Source: Strobilurus pachycystidiatus
Taxonomy: Eukaryota > Basidiomycota > Agaricomycetes > Agaricales > Physalacriaceae
DNA: 64,000 bases
Assembly: GCA_019915135.1 (NCBI GenBank)
Contig: JAHLMK010000005.1
Location: 2,914,001 to 2,978,000, forward strand
Direction of reading: 5' to 3'
The stretch's first letter is position 1. Each line of letters opens with the position of its first letter. Positions 45,401 through 54,700 of the stretch are shown one piece after another. The notes beneath the pieces were generated by a model that was given only the letters and a program-made list of their open reading frames with translations, was not told where the DNA came from and ran no database searches. The translations under genes were made by a program, and so were the position numbers.

Positions 45401-45979
45401 GTCAACCGTGAAGGTACCGGGTGCTCACTTCTGGCTGGTATTGAGAAAGGACGGCGGTATGACGCATTGAAGATTAAGTCTTTAGAGGTGCGTCTTCAAT
45501 TCATGTCGCGACTGCCGCTCAAGTCTTTTCAGGCCATAGAGAAAGCCGGTATTCGACCATCTTACGCGTCCGGCCATTATTCAGCAAATGCGACAAAGAA
45601 CCTCAAGCGGGAACGTAAGTTCTCAAGAGATTGTTGTTGCGACTTGGTACTAACAAACTGGTCAGACCGAGCACGCGAGAAACAGCTCTTGGCTGAGGAC
45701 CGCAAGATAGAATCTTACAATGCTAAGTTTCAAGACTTCTACACCAAGTTCCTGGCCGCCCGTGAGCGCCACAACGCAAAGCGAACAAACTACACTGCTC
45801 TAGTACGCAGGAACTACACCGAGAAACAGTACAATGATTCTGTACTTGCTGTCGAACGCGCTTGGAAGACTGAGGAGAAGATACTTTCCGACTGGCGGGC
45901 ATATGTGGAAAAGACGTCGGATGGATTGCCCTTGGGTAGTGGACGTGTCATTTCGAGAACCTTTGCAGAGTTTGACTAG
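42453..45979 (+). CDS. transposase-like protein (MULE-type DDE, agaricomycete multi-copy family), 1060 aa
   Basis: Eight exons: 42453-43194, 43241-43598, 43650-43858, 43907-44326, 44376-44906, 44955-45218, 45270-45614 and 45666-45979; total 3183 nt (1061 codons) with no internal stop. ATG 42453 has a good context and no earlier in-frame ATG exists. The first ~190 residues are Ser/Pro-rich. Cys-rich segments CQGCKAC (about 248) and CQHYN...CGPLACC could bind zinc and DNA. The core has LQCDIAYK (Asp ~649), FGGDQGGGQAKG (Asp ~746), CGVHYKRN (~794-801, the C-x2-H of MULE transposases) and ICWERSYIP...IETTHADVNREG (~858-890). The family is common in agaricomycetes; assignment to MULE and the choice of catalytic residues are inference. 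Possibly an intact or domesticated element. Flanking terminal repeats were not found. Confidence 0.75.
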
Positions 45980-46067
45980 ACGTATTTAATGCACATGCTT
46001 TGATTGTTTGCCCGTCATGTCTACAGACTACTGGAATGTCCTTTGCATAGATCACCGTCTGTATCAA

Positions 46068-46811
46068 TTACATTAATTGAACCGAAGTGTTGTCACGCTC
46101 TTCGCGTAGCGTCGTTGGGGGTGTCGGGGACGTTGGGCTCAGGAGGGGGTGATACATTGTTGGTTCGGGAATGATATCGATGTCGTCGAGGTTAGTGGGC
46201 GGCGGTATGTTGTCGTCAGGATATGGGAGGCGAACGTCTGCGCCAGGAAGCTGGTCGACTTCGACGCGGACATCCAGCTCAATGGCGGCTTGAAGGAGGG
46301 GTGACAGGTCAACATCGACCTGAACAGACTCGATGACGCGGTCTGCCGCGTAGTATTTGCCAGGATCACTGTAGATGCGCCCACTGCGCGTCTAGCAAGT
46401 GTCAGCAGTAGGCTAGTGGGTAAGGTCCCGCACGTACTTTTAGGAAATGCATAGCAGACCCGTCGGTGATGCGGAAGAGCGCTGAACGAGGTGATGGAAG
46501 AAATCCACAGACGGCGGCCCAAGATGGTCGGCAGTCAGCGCCGCGTCCTCGCCTGGGATGGCGCGTGCGTACGGCTCGTGCGTCTGGTCAAGGGCGTCGT
46601 TAGGGTTCTGCAAGGTGCAGGTAAGAGAAAACGCACCTTGATGCCACCCGCTGATATATAAAGCGGGCCAGAGTTCTGTCAACGAATCGCATCCAAAGAA
46701 ACAGCGCGTCGCGCTCGTGATGTTTGAGTCAGTTTGACAAGAGAGTGAACGCGCGGCAGGGGAGCGAAAGGTCTCGAACAACGGAGTTCGCCGAGACGAA
46801 CCACGAGACAT
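46068..46811 (-). CDS. hypothetical protein, 214 aa
   Basis: Exons 46811-46637, 46583-46438 and 46391-46068 total 645 nt (215 codons); the start ATG 46811 reads MSRGSSRRTPLFETF. Introns of 53 and 46 nt have acceptors GACCAG and TTGCTAG. The N-terminal half is basic; the middle has LPSPRSALFRITDGSAMHFLK and TRSGRIYSDPGKYYAADRVIE; the C-terminal third is acidic and Pro-rich (DLSPLLQAAIELDVRVEVDQ, PYPDDNIPPP). No domain recognised. It converges with the transposase-like gene, stops 89 bp apart, and may belong to the same repeat-rich neighbourhood. Confidence 0.55.
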
Positions 46812-47354
46812 AACGATATGTTTTTCCCTTCAGAACTCTGATGGGATCCAATACTCAGCTTGCAACGACGACGACCGCATACCAACCGCGTTAAATCGAC
46901 GTCGACAAGCTCAATGACCTATTCTATGTTCGCAGGATTTCTGTAGACTTGTCTACAACCCGTTGCTTCATTTACTCATCCCTCCAGCCATCTCGCCGTG
47001 CCCTCAGTCGCTTGCCGCCGTTCATTTGGTTGTCGCCCTCGTTCCTGGGTGACAACAACGCTGGCGGTGGGTCTTTGATGCCTGCAAATATATGTACGTT
47101 GCCCAGACCTCCGGACGGCACTTGCCCATGTACCTTCTGGACGAGGGCGTGATATTCTGGAGTGGAAACGACCTCACCCAGCTTTGCACAGTCGATGCCA
47201 AGACATATGAAGTACGCTCAACTTGTTTGATGAAGCAAGGACATTGCCTCAAATTACTTATCTATCCAGATGAAGAACTACTCTACATCGGTTTTCATAC
47301 CTACTGCAGCAGCAAGGACAACTCACAACGGCCAAATATACCTGTGTAACTTGG
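46812..47354. other. unassigned stretch upstream of the YKT6 relic
   Basis: An ATG frame at 47092-47349 (+; SGRHLPMYLLDEGVIFWSGN) looks protein-like but matches nothing I recognise; it may be an exon of a decayed gene. Confidence 0.35.
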
Positions 47355-47772
47355 GCTAGTGTCGTCATTCTTGTTCTACCAGAAGGGCTCGGTTGGCGAG
47401 TTTAAATCCTTCTTCTCCAAGACGGTAACCGAGCGAACAGGCCAGGGACAGCGGCAGAGCATCGAGGAGAACAACTACCCCGCCCACGTCTACAACCGCG
47501 GCGGCGCCGAGCAGCGTTCCGGTGAGCGATACCGCATGTCATTGCTGCATCCAGTCTGACCTCCTGCTAGCCGTCATCATCACCGACCACGAGTACCCTG
47601 TGCGCCCAGCGTTCTCGCTGCTGACAGAACTGCTGGACGACTTCACCGCCAAGGTTGGCCACCATCTCCTTCCCCGACATCACCACCTACATCCAGAAGT
47701 ACCGGGATCTCAGACATGCCGATACTATCATGCGCGTTGAACAGGAGCTCAATGAGACCAAGATCATTGTAC
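47355..47772 (+). pseudogene. YKT6 v-SNARE gene relic (truncated, frameshifted)
   Basis: YKT6 is a fusion SNARE of the secretory and vacuolar pathways. This fragment preserves the longin-domain core: FYQKGSVGEFKSFFSKTV, GQRQSIEENNYPAHVYNR, an intron still with its acceptor (CTGCTAG) before AVIITDHEYPVRPAFSLL, then LLDDFTAKV and ISFPDITTYIQKY...ADTIMR. The N-terminal exon is absent, a frame change occurs after FTAK (the residues usually found before ISFP are lost), and the SNARE helix and C-terminal CCxxx lipid signal are not recognisable downstream. A functional copy must exist elsewhere. Confidence 0.85.
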
Positions 47773-48740
47773 CAGTGCGTACACTATCGACTATGCACAG
47801 AAGGCTACTATATTTTTTCTCCTCGCCAGCGCGCTTACCGCATCCCATAGACGCGAACTCAACTCTGTTAGAAATGCAGAGGTCGCCGCTGATGCCAAGC
47901 CAGTGCGACTTCCAGGCGGCGTGGGCAGTATCCCGAGGTATGCACTCCCTCTCGCACTGTGGCACATATCTCTAATGGCATTGTAGGCTGACGAGGCTCA
48001 ACATAGATGCTATGATGACGGTTCGCACGGCCCATACCAACCACAACAGCGATGCCGTCCCACGAGACATAACTGTTGTATGCTCTTCCCATTAGCCTGA
48101 GGATTCTGGTGTTCCTAAAGTACATCGCTTTCTACCAGCTTGCGATTACGATAGCGACAATGGCGCCCAGCACCCCTTCAGTGTGTGTCCGCCACCTCTC
48201 TGCAGACCTCGCGTGCTTGCGCTCAGATTTGTCGCCAAACCAGCGTGAGCCCGACGAATACATTCCCATTCGACTCCTCTTGGAACAAGACGCGTCGGGT
48301 TGCCTTGGGTTTCAGTATCGGGGTGCGCAAGAGATCATGTGTACCAGTTCGCAATTGGGCGTCTCATCTGAATTATTGGACTGGGTGTCGGTGCTCATAG
48401 TGCTGCCGTTCCGAGACAATGTACTTCGAGTAATACCAAGATCAATAAATACTTTTCATTGGAAGAAATGATAGCAAGTACGATTCTGTATCAGTTTCTC
48501 TATGTGGAGGGCACACCCTTCATTCGCCTCGTCAGATTGCAGCCACTTGGTTGACACGATTCCGGTTTTGCTCCGGTCTCAAAATTCCGATGTGAAGGCG
48601 CTGGAGGGCCGACGTCGTCGCAGGAGCAGCATCGTGCTGCAACAGATTCCATACATGTCCATTTTGACATGGATGAAATGGCGGCCTAAGAAAGAAGCCC
48701 AGCCAGAGCCCAGCCATCAAGAACTAGTATCGAGATTTGA
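47773..48740. other. unassigned, possibly decayed coding sequence
   Basis: Several medium open frames on both strands (for example 48502-48744 +, with MSILTWMKWRPKKEAQPE) without recognisable domains or a convincing spliced model. Treated as decayed DNA. Confidence 0.4.
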
Positions 48741-49022
48741 TTAGGCGCACTTGCCGTTTTTGTCCCCTAGGCGGGCTGACGTGGGCACCCGGTCATTCAC
48801 GGCTTTCTTCCCGACTTCGTGTACCTCGCTTCCCGTACCTGGTTGCCAACTGCTGTCAATCGAGGCAGCGAAGAAGAAGAAAACGGCGATAACGATCAAG
48901 CCGAGTGGGACGCAGATACAGGTCACTCCGGAAATTTGAGGATGAGTGGATGTCAGCCTAGAATGCAAGAACGACGCACCAAGAAGCTGGGAGCGTGCTG
49001 GGCGCTGTGCGCATCTAGACAT
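48741..49022 (-). CDS. hypothetical small membrane protein, 93 aa
   Basis: Open frame from ATG 49022 with one clear membrane helix at about residues 36-54 (CICVPLGLIVIAVFFFFAAS), followed by a hydrophilic tail rich in charged residues (GSEVHEVGKKAVNDRVP). The helix-coding DNA is almost identical over ~35 bp to an orphan fragment at 41863-41897. The region is decayed and no splice sites are needed, so it could be an exon of a larger lost gene. Confidence 0.4.
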   Translation of the reverse strand: MSRCAQRPARSQLLGASFLHSRLTSTHPQISGVTCICVPLGLIVIAVFFFFAASIDSSWQPGTGSEVHEVGKKAVNDRVPTSARLGDKNGKCA

Positions 49023-49510
49023 GCCTATCTTCTCAGCATACCCTCTCTCAACACCCTGCTCAATATCCCGTCAATGTCCGAAGTGAGATTTGGGGAGATG
49101 CCGCAACGTTGGTAGTCGTTGGGCGGAATCCGGCTGCCGGTACGAGTGATGTCGTCGCGGTGCTCATATCAGCGTCCCATTCTCCTCGGCGTACTTTCGC
49201 TGGACCTTCCACTCCACATCCCGACTAAATCCATCGTTGAAATCCGGCGTCGTCCGCGCTCGCCGCGTCGTTGGGCGGGAGCTGGTGAGCAGCACGCACG
49301 GTATGGGCGCTTTCTTGCAGTGAGCAAGGCGTCATGCTCGACTCAGCCGAGGCCTTGCGGAAAGACCCGGCTGCGGTTGAGGACGCCTTCGTCCGTGGGT
49401 GCGGAGGGTGCGTTGGGAATGGAGGTGGTAACGGATCAAGAGAGCAAGCACAGCCACCTAGCCGTGCTCGGATCTCGATCAGGGCCAGGGCTGTGTCTCG
49501 GCACTTGAGC
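49023..49510. other. unassigned
   Basis: Promoter side of the small membrane-protein frame and flank of repeat copy B. No gene recognised. Confidence 0.4.
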
Positions 49511-49990
49511 TCTTACCACGACTTGCTTGTGCAAGTCGTGCGTCTATGCACCGGATACTCGCCGCCGCCGCCCGCGCTGCTGCTCGAACGATGCGTGTTC
49601 GCTTGCGCGAGACTCGTTTCCATGGAAACGAACCCACCACGGACGCGTAAGCCCCACGAATGTGGGCAGCTCGCAGCCCAAGCCGGCCTTGGGACCGCAA
49701 GACGACGACTACGCCCTCCACGGGGTGATGGAAGACTGCGCCGACGCTGGAGCGATGCCCCGCCGCACTGGTGGATGGGAGCGTGCGGGGCCGTCGGTTT
49801 GAGCTGGGCGCGCCGCCTGGAGGCGGGCGTCCATGGCAAGGTACTTTTTTTTTATACCTTTCTGCTTGGATACGCCAGTTAGCACTGGCGTACCTGATTT
49901 CTACCACTAATTCATCCGTAGATCCAGCTCTGCGCGCGGGATAAGCCCTCCAATGAGGCACCCATCCATTTCGTCCCAGATCCACCCATC
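49511..49990 (+). repeat. dispersed hairpin repeat family, copy B
   Basis: Starts with CACGACTTGC/GCAAGTCGTG (49517-49540), the same hairpin as copy A, then GCAGCCCAAGCCGGCCTTGGG, an intron-like segment beginning GGCAAGGTACTT and ending CATCCGTAG, which contains a second hairpin TACGCCAGT/ACTGGCGTA (49871-49892), then GATAAGCCCTCCAATGAGGC. A 27-bp tandem pair (CACCCATCCATTTCGTCCCA...) overlaps the end. Confidence 0.65.
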
Positions 49991-50299
49991 CATTTCGTCC
50001 CAGATCCACGCGGGCGTCTCTGTGCCGCCACCCTCGCCAACGCGGCCGCGTGGCGCGACCACCCACCATCTCCCTCCCTCCTTCCGTCACCACCACCGCC
50101 CTTCTGAAACCTACCCCTGTTTCCAGTCGCCCCACACCATCTCCATCTCACCATAAGTCCCCGACCCGCACCATTCGTTGAAGGGTATGTGGTTCGCCCA
50201 ATGGAGCGTTCCGCGCCCTCAACGAAAGAAATGGGTACCTTTCCCCGCCACCTGCCTATCTCTACAACGACGCCCCCCACGCCGTCCGCGCTCATTCGG

Positions 50300-50430
50300 G
50301 CTCGTTAGGGATCGACGGCTAGGTTTATGGCAAGGTATCTGTTTTCCGTCGTTTTGTCTGCTGGGTTACGCCAGCCTTGCACTGGCGTATCCATTTGCTA
50401 TATTGATATCTGCGTAGTCCTGGATCTACG
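50300..50430 (+). repeat. dispersed hairpin repeat family, copy C (partial)
   Basis: ATGGCAAGGTATCTG, hairpin TACGCCAG/CTGGCGTA (50367-50389) and TGCGTAG, in the same order and spacing as the intron-like part of copy B. Confidence 0.6.
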
Positions 50431-50929
50431 CCGAGGTCAATAATCCCGCCCCTCTACGGACGCAGTAGTTCATTCCCTACCCACTCTCCGTCGTCGCCCA
50501 GACCCCCGGCCCTCAATAAGCATGCATGAGATAAGGGTTCTTATCTTATGTACGGTTCTCAAGGGCGAGCCGTCGAGCAACGACGACGACGACGGCGACA
50601 GCGTGATTTTGGGACCATCACGCTCCTCCCGACCGTCCGTGTGGACTGGATGCGCACCAGGACGTGTTGGGTTCTGCTCGGCGGATTTCCTCGCGGCGCG
50701 ACGGACGACACCATGACGCCGGCGTGTACTTTTGTTGCTTCTCCGGCCAGGACTTACTTACACAGCCGCATGGCTCAATTACACAGCCACTGCTCCCCCG
50801 GCGATCGTTCTCTAGGTGTGCTTAAATCTCATTTCTCATCACGATATCTAATCAGCAGATTCACAAGTCATTGGACGACCATGACGTTGACCCGACTGTT
50901 CGCCCTCGCTTATGAATGTGATGCGCACG

Positions 50930-51285
50930 GGTCTGTCAGTCTGCTACGAGCCCGCCGTCCGAGGGGCGGGCGCTCGCAGAGGTGTGTGTTCTCTTCCATG
51001 CTCCATTACCTCACATGCTCTATTACCCCAGCCCTGGACTCGCAAATCAGTCATTGAACGATGTCTACGCTTCATGCCCACCCGCAATAGTGCAGCACCG
51101 CGAACGAACAGGAAATGGGCGGGGTCCATCGGCACCCAAACGCGCGCCCATTCCAGATGTATGTCTGTTTCTCGATGGTTGGGTACGCCAGCTTGATCCG
51201 GTGTGTCTTTACTATCTCGATCTCTATGTGGATATGTATTTATGTACACAACGGGTAAGCCCTCCAACGAGGCGCACATTGAATT
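50930..51285 (+). repeat. dispersed hairpin repeat family, copy D (diverged)
   Basis: Shares CTGCTACGAGC.CGCCGTCCG...GCGGGCGCTCG with copy A (35,208) and GGGTAAGCCCTCCAACGAGGC with copies A and B. The intron-like hairpin is degraded (GTACGCCAGCTTGATCCGG). Confidence 0.55.
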
Positions 51286-51759
51286 TTGTTTGCTTTGCCA
51301 CCCTGATGTGATTCCCGTAAGCGTGCGTCTAGCACTGCCTCGCTTCTACTCTCATTGTTACTGTGGTTGATTATAATACCTATCAACTATGCTTTCTGTA
51401 GGGTGGGTCAAGGATTTCTACTCCTCTAATGTATTTTCCCGCCATGTGATCAACTGAAATAGCTTACTGGGCTGTACACTTGGTAGTTCTAGACACCACA
51501 ACACATTTGGCACTATTTGTGTGGCCTTCCATGTTAATTGAGGTATTGGGTTAGCTAGAAAGGTAGCAGCAACCATCCTTTGGGTCTATATGGTAAAAAT
51601 ACAACTAAGAATTGACACAAGAGTATATGCCGAGGAATGGGGACAGCTGTAAAATAATTTTAGTTTGGCATTTACACCAATTGTGTCTAGTTTCCGTTCT
51701 CAATGAGATTAGAACCAAATGACTTGGTCAAAAGTGCCACAAGCAACAGTTTGTCATTC
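51286..51759. other. AT-rich junction before the satellite array
   Basis: About 470 bp of visibly AT-richer DNA without open frames or repeats. Its last bases (TTGTCATTCC) loosely resemble the end of the satellite unit (TTGTCATCTTTC), so the array edge may be a worn partial unit. Confidence 0.5.
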
Positions 51760-54700
51760 CAAACATCTTTGGCGTAGCGTGCGGAGGTTGAGGAGTGGCG
51801 TCGGAGGTGCTTGACTTGTGTTCTGACTGCGGCGGGTCAATGATGGTGAACATTGGACAGTGCGCGCGATCAGGAATGACACGGCGAGGCGTGCGGTTTG
51901 ACTGCGAAGACGTGAGAAGTGAAAACACAAAGCGCAGTTGAAGAGCGAAGACTTGGGTTGCGAATTTTCAGCTACGCGGACAAGTTGGTCAATGCGTTCA
52001 AGGCTATGTCTGTCGAGCGTTCGTTTACGAGGCAAGGACTTGAATCAAACAGTGCGAGCAACTGCTTCTTGACTGAATCTCACTCGCTTTGACTCGGATG
52101 TGTGTTTGACTTGTATATGGAGCGTTAGCGGTATGTATGTTCAACGTGTGTTTGGGAGACTGTCTCAGAGAGGGAAAGGCGTTCTATCTGTCTTGAGAGG
52201 GTGACGGGACTGTCTTAGTGGGCGAAAAGACGTTCTCTCTGCATCGTAGCAAGAATGCGTTGAACTCAAGTCGGTTATACGGACTCACTTGGTTAGAAGG
52301 TTAGGGTTCTCAGTGTTCTCGCCCGCGCAGCGAAGAGAACGTTTAAGAAAGGGCCCGCGTGCGGGGCCTCTGTCTCGGTGCGTATCGCAGACGCAACAAG
52401 ATATGTGACATTATTGTAAATTGGTCAATCGGAGCAATGAACGAGATCATTAAGGGAAGATATACTGTTCCGATGCACACAAGACTTGCATTGTCATCTT
52501 TCAAACATCTTTGGCGTAGCGTGCGGAGGTTGAGGAGTGGCGTCGGAGGTGCTTGACTTGTGTTCTGACTGCGGCGGGTCAATGATGGTGAACATTGGAC
52601 AGTGCGCGCGATCAGGAATGACACGGCGAGGCGTGCGGTTTGACTGCGAAGACGTGAGAAGTGAAAACACAAAGCGCAGTTGAAGAGCGAAGACTTGGGT
52701 TGCGAATTTTCAGCTACGCGGACAAGTTGGTCAATGCGTTCAAGGCTATGTCTGTCGAGCGTTCGTTTACGAGGCAAGGACTTGAATCAAACAGTGCGAG
52801 CAACTGCTTCTTGACTGAATCTCACTCGCTTTGACTCGGATGTGTGTTTGACTTGTATATGGAGCGTTAGCGGTATGTATGTTCAACGTGTGTTTGGGAG
52901 ACTGTCTCAGAGAGGGAAAGGCGTTCTATCTGTCTTGAGAGGGTGACGGGACTGTCTTAGTGGGCGAAAAGACGTTCTCTCTGCATCGTAGCAAGAATGC
53001 GTTGAACTCAAGTCGGTTATACGGACTCACTTGGTTAGAAGGTTAGGGTTCTCAGTGTTCTCGCCCGCGCAGCGAAGAGAACGTTTAAGAAAGGGCCCGC
53101 GTGCGGGGCCTCTGTCTCGGTGCGTATCGCAGACGCAACAAGATATGTGACATTATTGTAAATTGGTCAATCGGAGCAATGAACGAGATCATTAAGGGAA
53201 GATATACTGTTCCGATGCACACAAGACTTGCATTGTCATCTTTCAAACATCTTTGGCGTAGCGTGCGGAGGTTGAGGAGTGGCGTCGGAGGTGCTTGACT
53301 TGTGTTCTGACTGCGGCGGGTCAATGATGGTGAACATTGGACAGTGCGCGCGATCAGGAATGACACGGCGAGGCGTGCGGTTTGACTGCGAAGACGTGAG
53401 AAGTGAAAACACAAAGCGCAGTTGAAGAGCGAAGACTTGGGTTGCGAATTTTCAGCTACGCGGACAAGTTGGTCAATGCGTTCAAGGCTATGTCTGTCGA
53501 GCGTTCGTTTACGAGGCAAGGACTTGAATCAAACAGTGCGAGCAACTGCTTCTTGACTGAATCTCACTCGCTTTGACTCGGATGTGTGTTTGACTTGTAT
53601 ATGGAGCGTTAGCGGTATGTATGTTCAACGTGTGTTTGGGAGACTGTCTCAGAGAGGGAAAGGCGTTCTATCTGTCTTGAGAGGGTGACGGGACTGTCTT
53701 AGTGGGCGAAAAGACGTTCTCTCTGCATCGTAGCAAGAATGCGTTGAACTCAAGTCGGTTATACGGACTCACTTGGTTAGAAGGTTAGGGTTCTCAGTGT
53801 TCTCGCCCGCGCAGCGAAGAGAACGTTTAAGAAAGGGCCCGCGTGCGGGGCCTCTGTCTCGGTGCGTATCGCAGACGCAACAAGATATGTGACATTATTG
53901 TAAATTGGTCAATCGGAGCAATGAACGAGATCATTAAGGGAAGATATACTGTTCCGATGCACACAAGACTTGCATTGTCATCTTTCAAACATCTTTGGCG
54001 TAGCGTGCGGAGGTTGAGGAGTGGCGTCGGAGGTGCTTGACTTGTGTTCTGACTGCGGCGGGTCAATGATGGTGAACATTGGACAGTGCGCGCGATCAGG
54101 AATGACACGGCGAGGCGTGCGGTTTGACTGCGAAGACGTGAGAAGTGAAAACACAAAGCGCAGTTGAAGAGCGAAGACTTGGGTTGCGAATTTTCAGCTA
54201 CGCGGACAAGTTGGTCAATGCGTTCAAGGCTATGTCTGTCGAGCGTTCGTTTACGAGGCAAGGACTTGAATCAAACAGTGCGAGCAACTGCTTCTTGACT
54301 GAATCTCACTCGCTTTGACTCGGATGTGTGTTTGACTTGTATATGGAGCGTTAGCGGTATGTATGTTCAACGTGTGTTTGGGAGACTGTCTCAGAGAGGG
54401 AAAGGCGTTCTATCTGTCTTGAGAGGGTGACGGGACTGTCTTAGTGGGCGAAAAGACGTTCTCTCTGCATCGTAGCAAGAATGCGTTGAACTCAAGTCGG
54501 TTATACGGACTCACTTGGTTAGAAGGTTAGGGTTCTCAGTGTTCTCGCCCGCGCAGCGAAGAGAACGTTTAAGAAAGGGCCCGCGTGCGGGGCCTCTGTC
54601 TCGGTGCGTATCGCAGACGCAACAAGATATGTGACATTATTGTAAATTGGTCAATCGGAGCAATGAACGAGATCATTAAGGGAAGATATACTGTTCCGAT

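Noticed and set aside
48076..48471. 131-codon plus-strand frame after the YKT6 relic
   Set aside because: Starts with TTG, competes with another open frame, and matches no family I recognise.
52343..52777. 144-codon open frame (minus) repeated in every satellite unit
   Set aside because: It begins with TTG and the first in-frame ATG comes about 108 codons later. Identity between units follows from DNA identity, so it is no evidence of coding. A 65-codon frame on the other strand has the same weakness.
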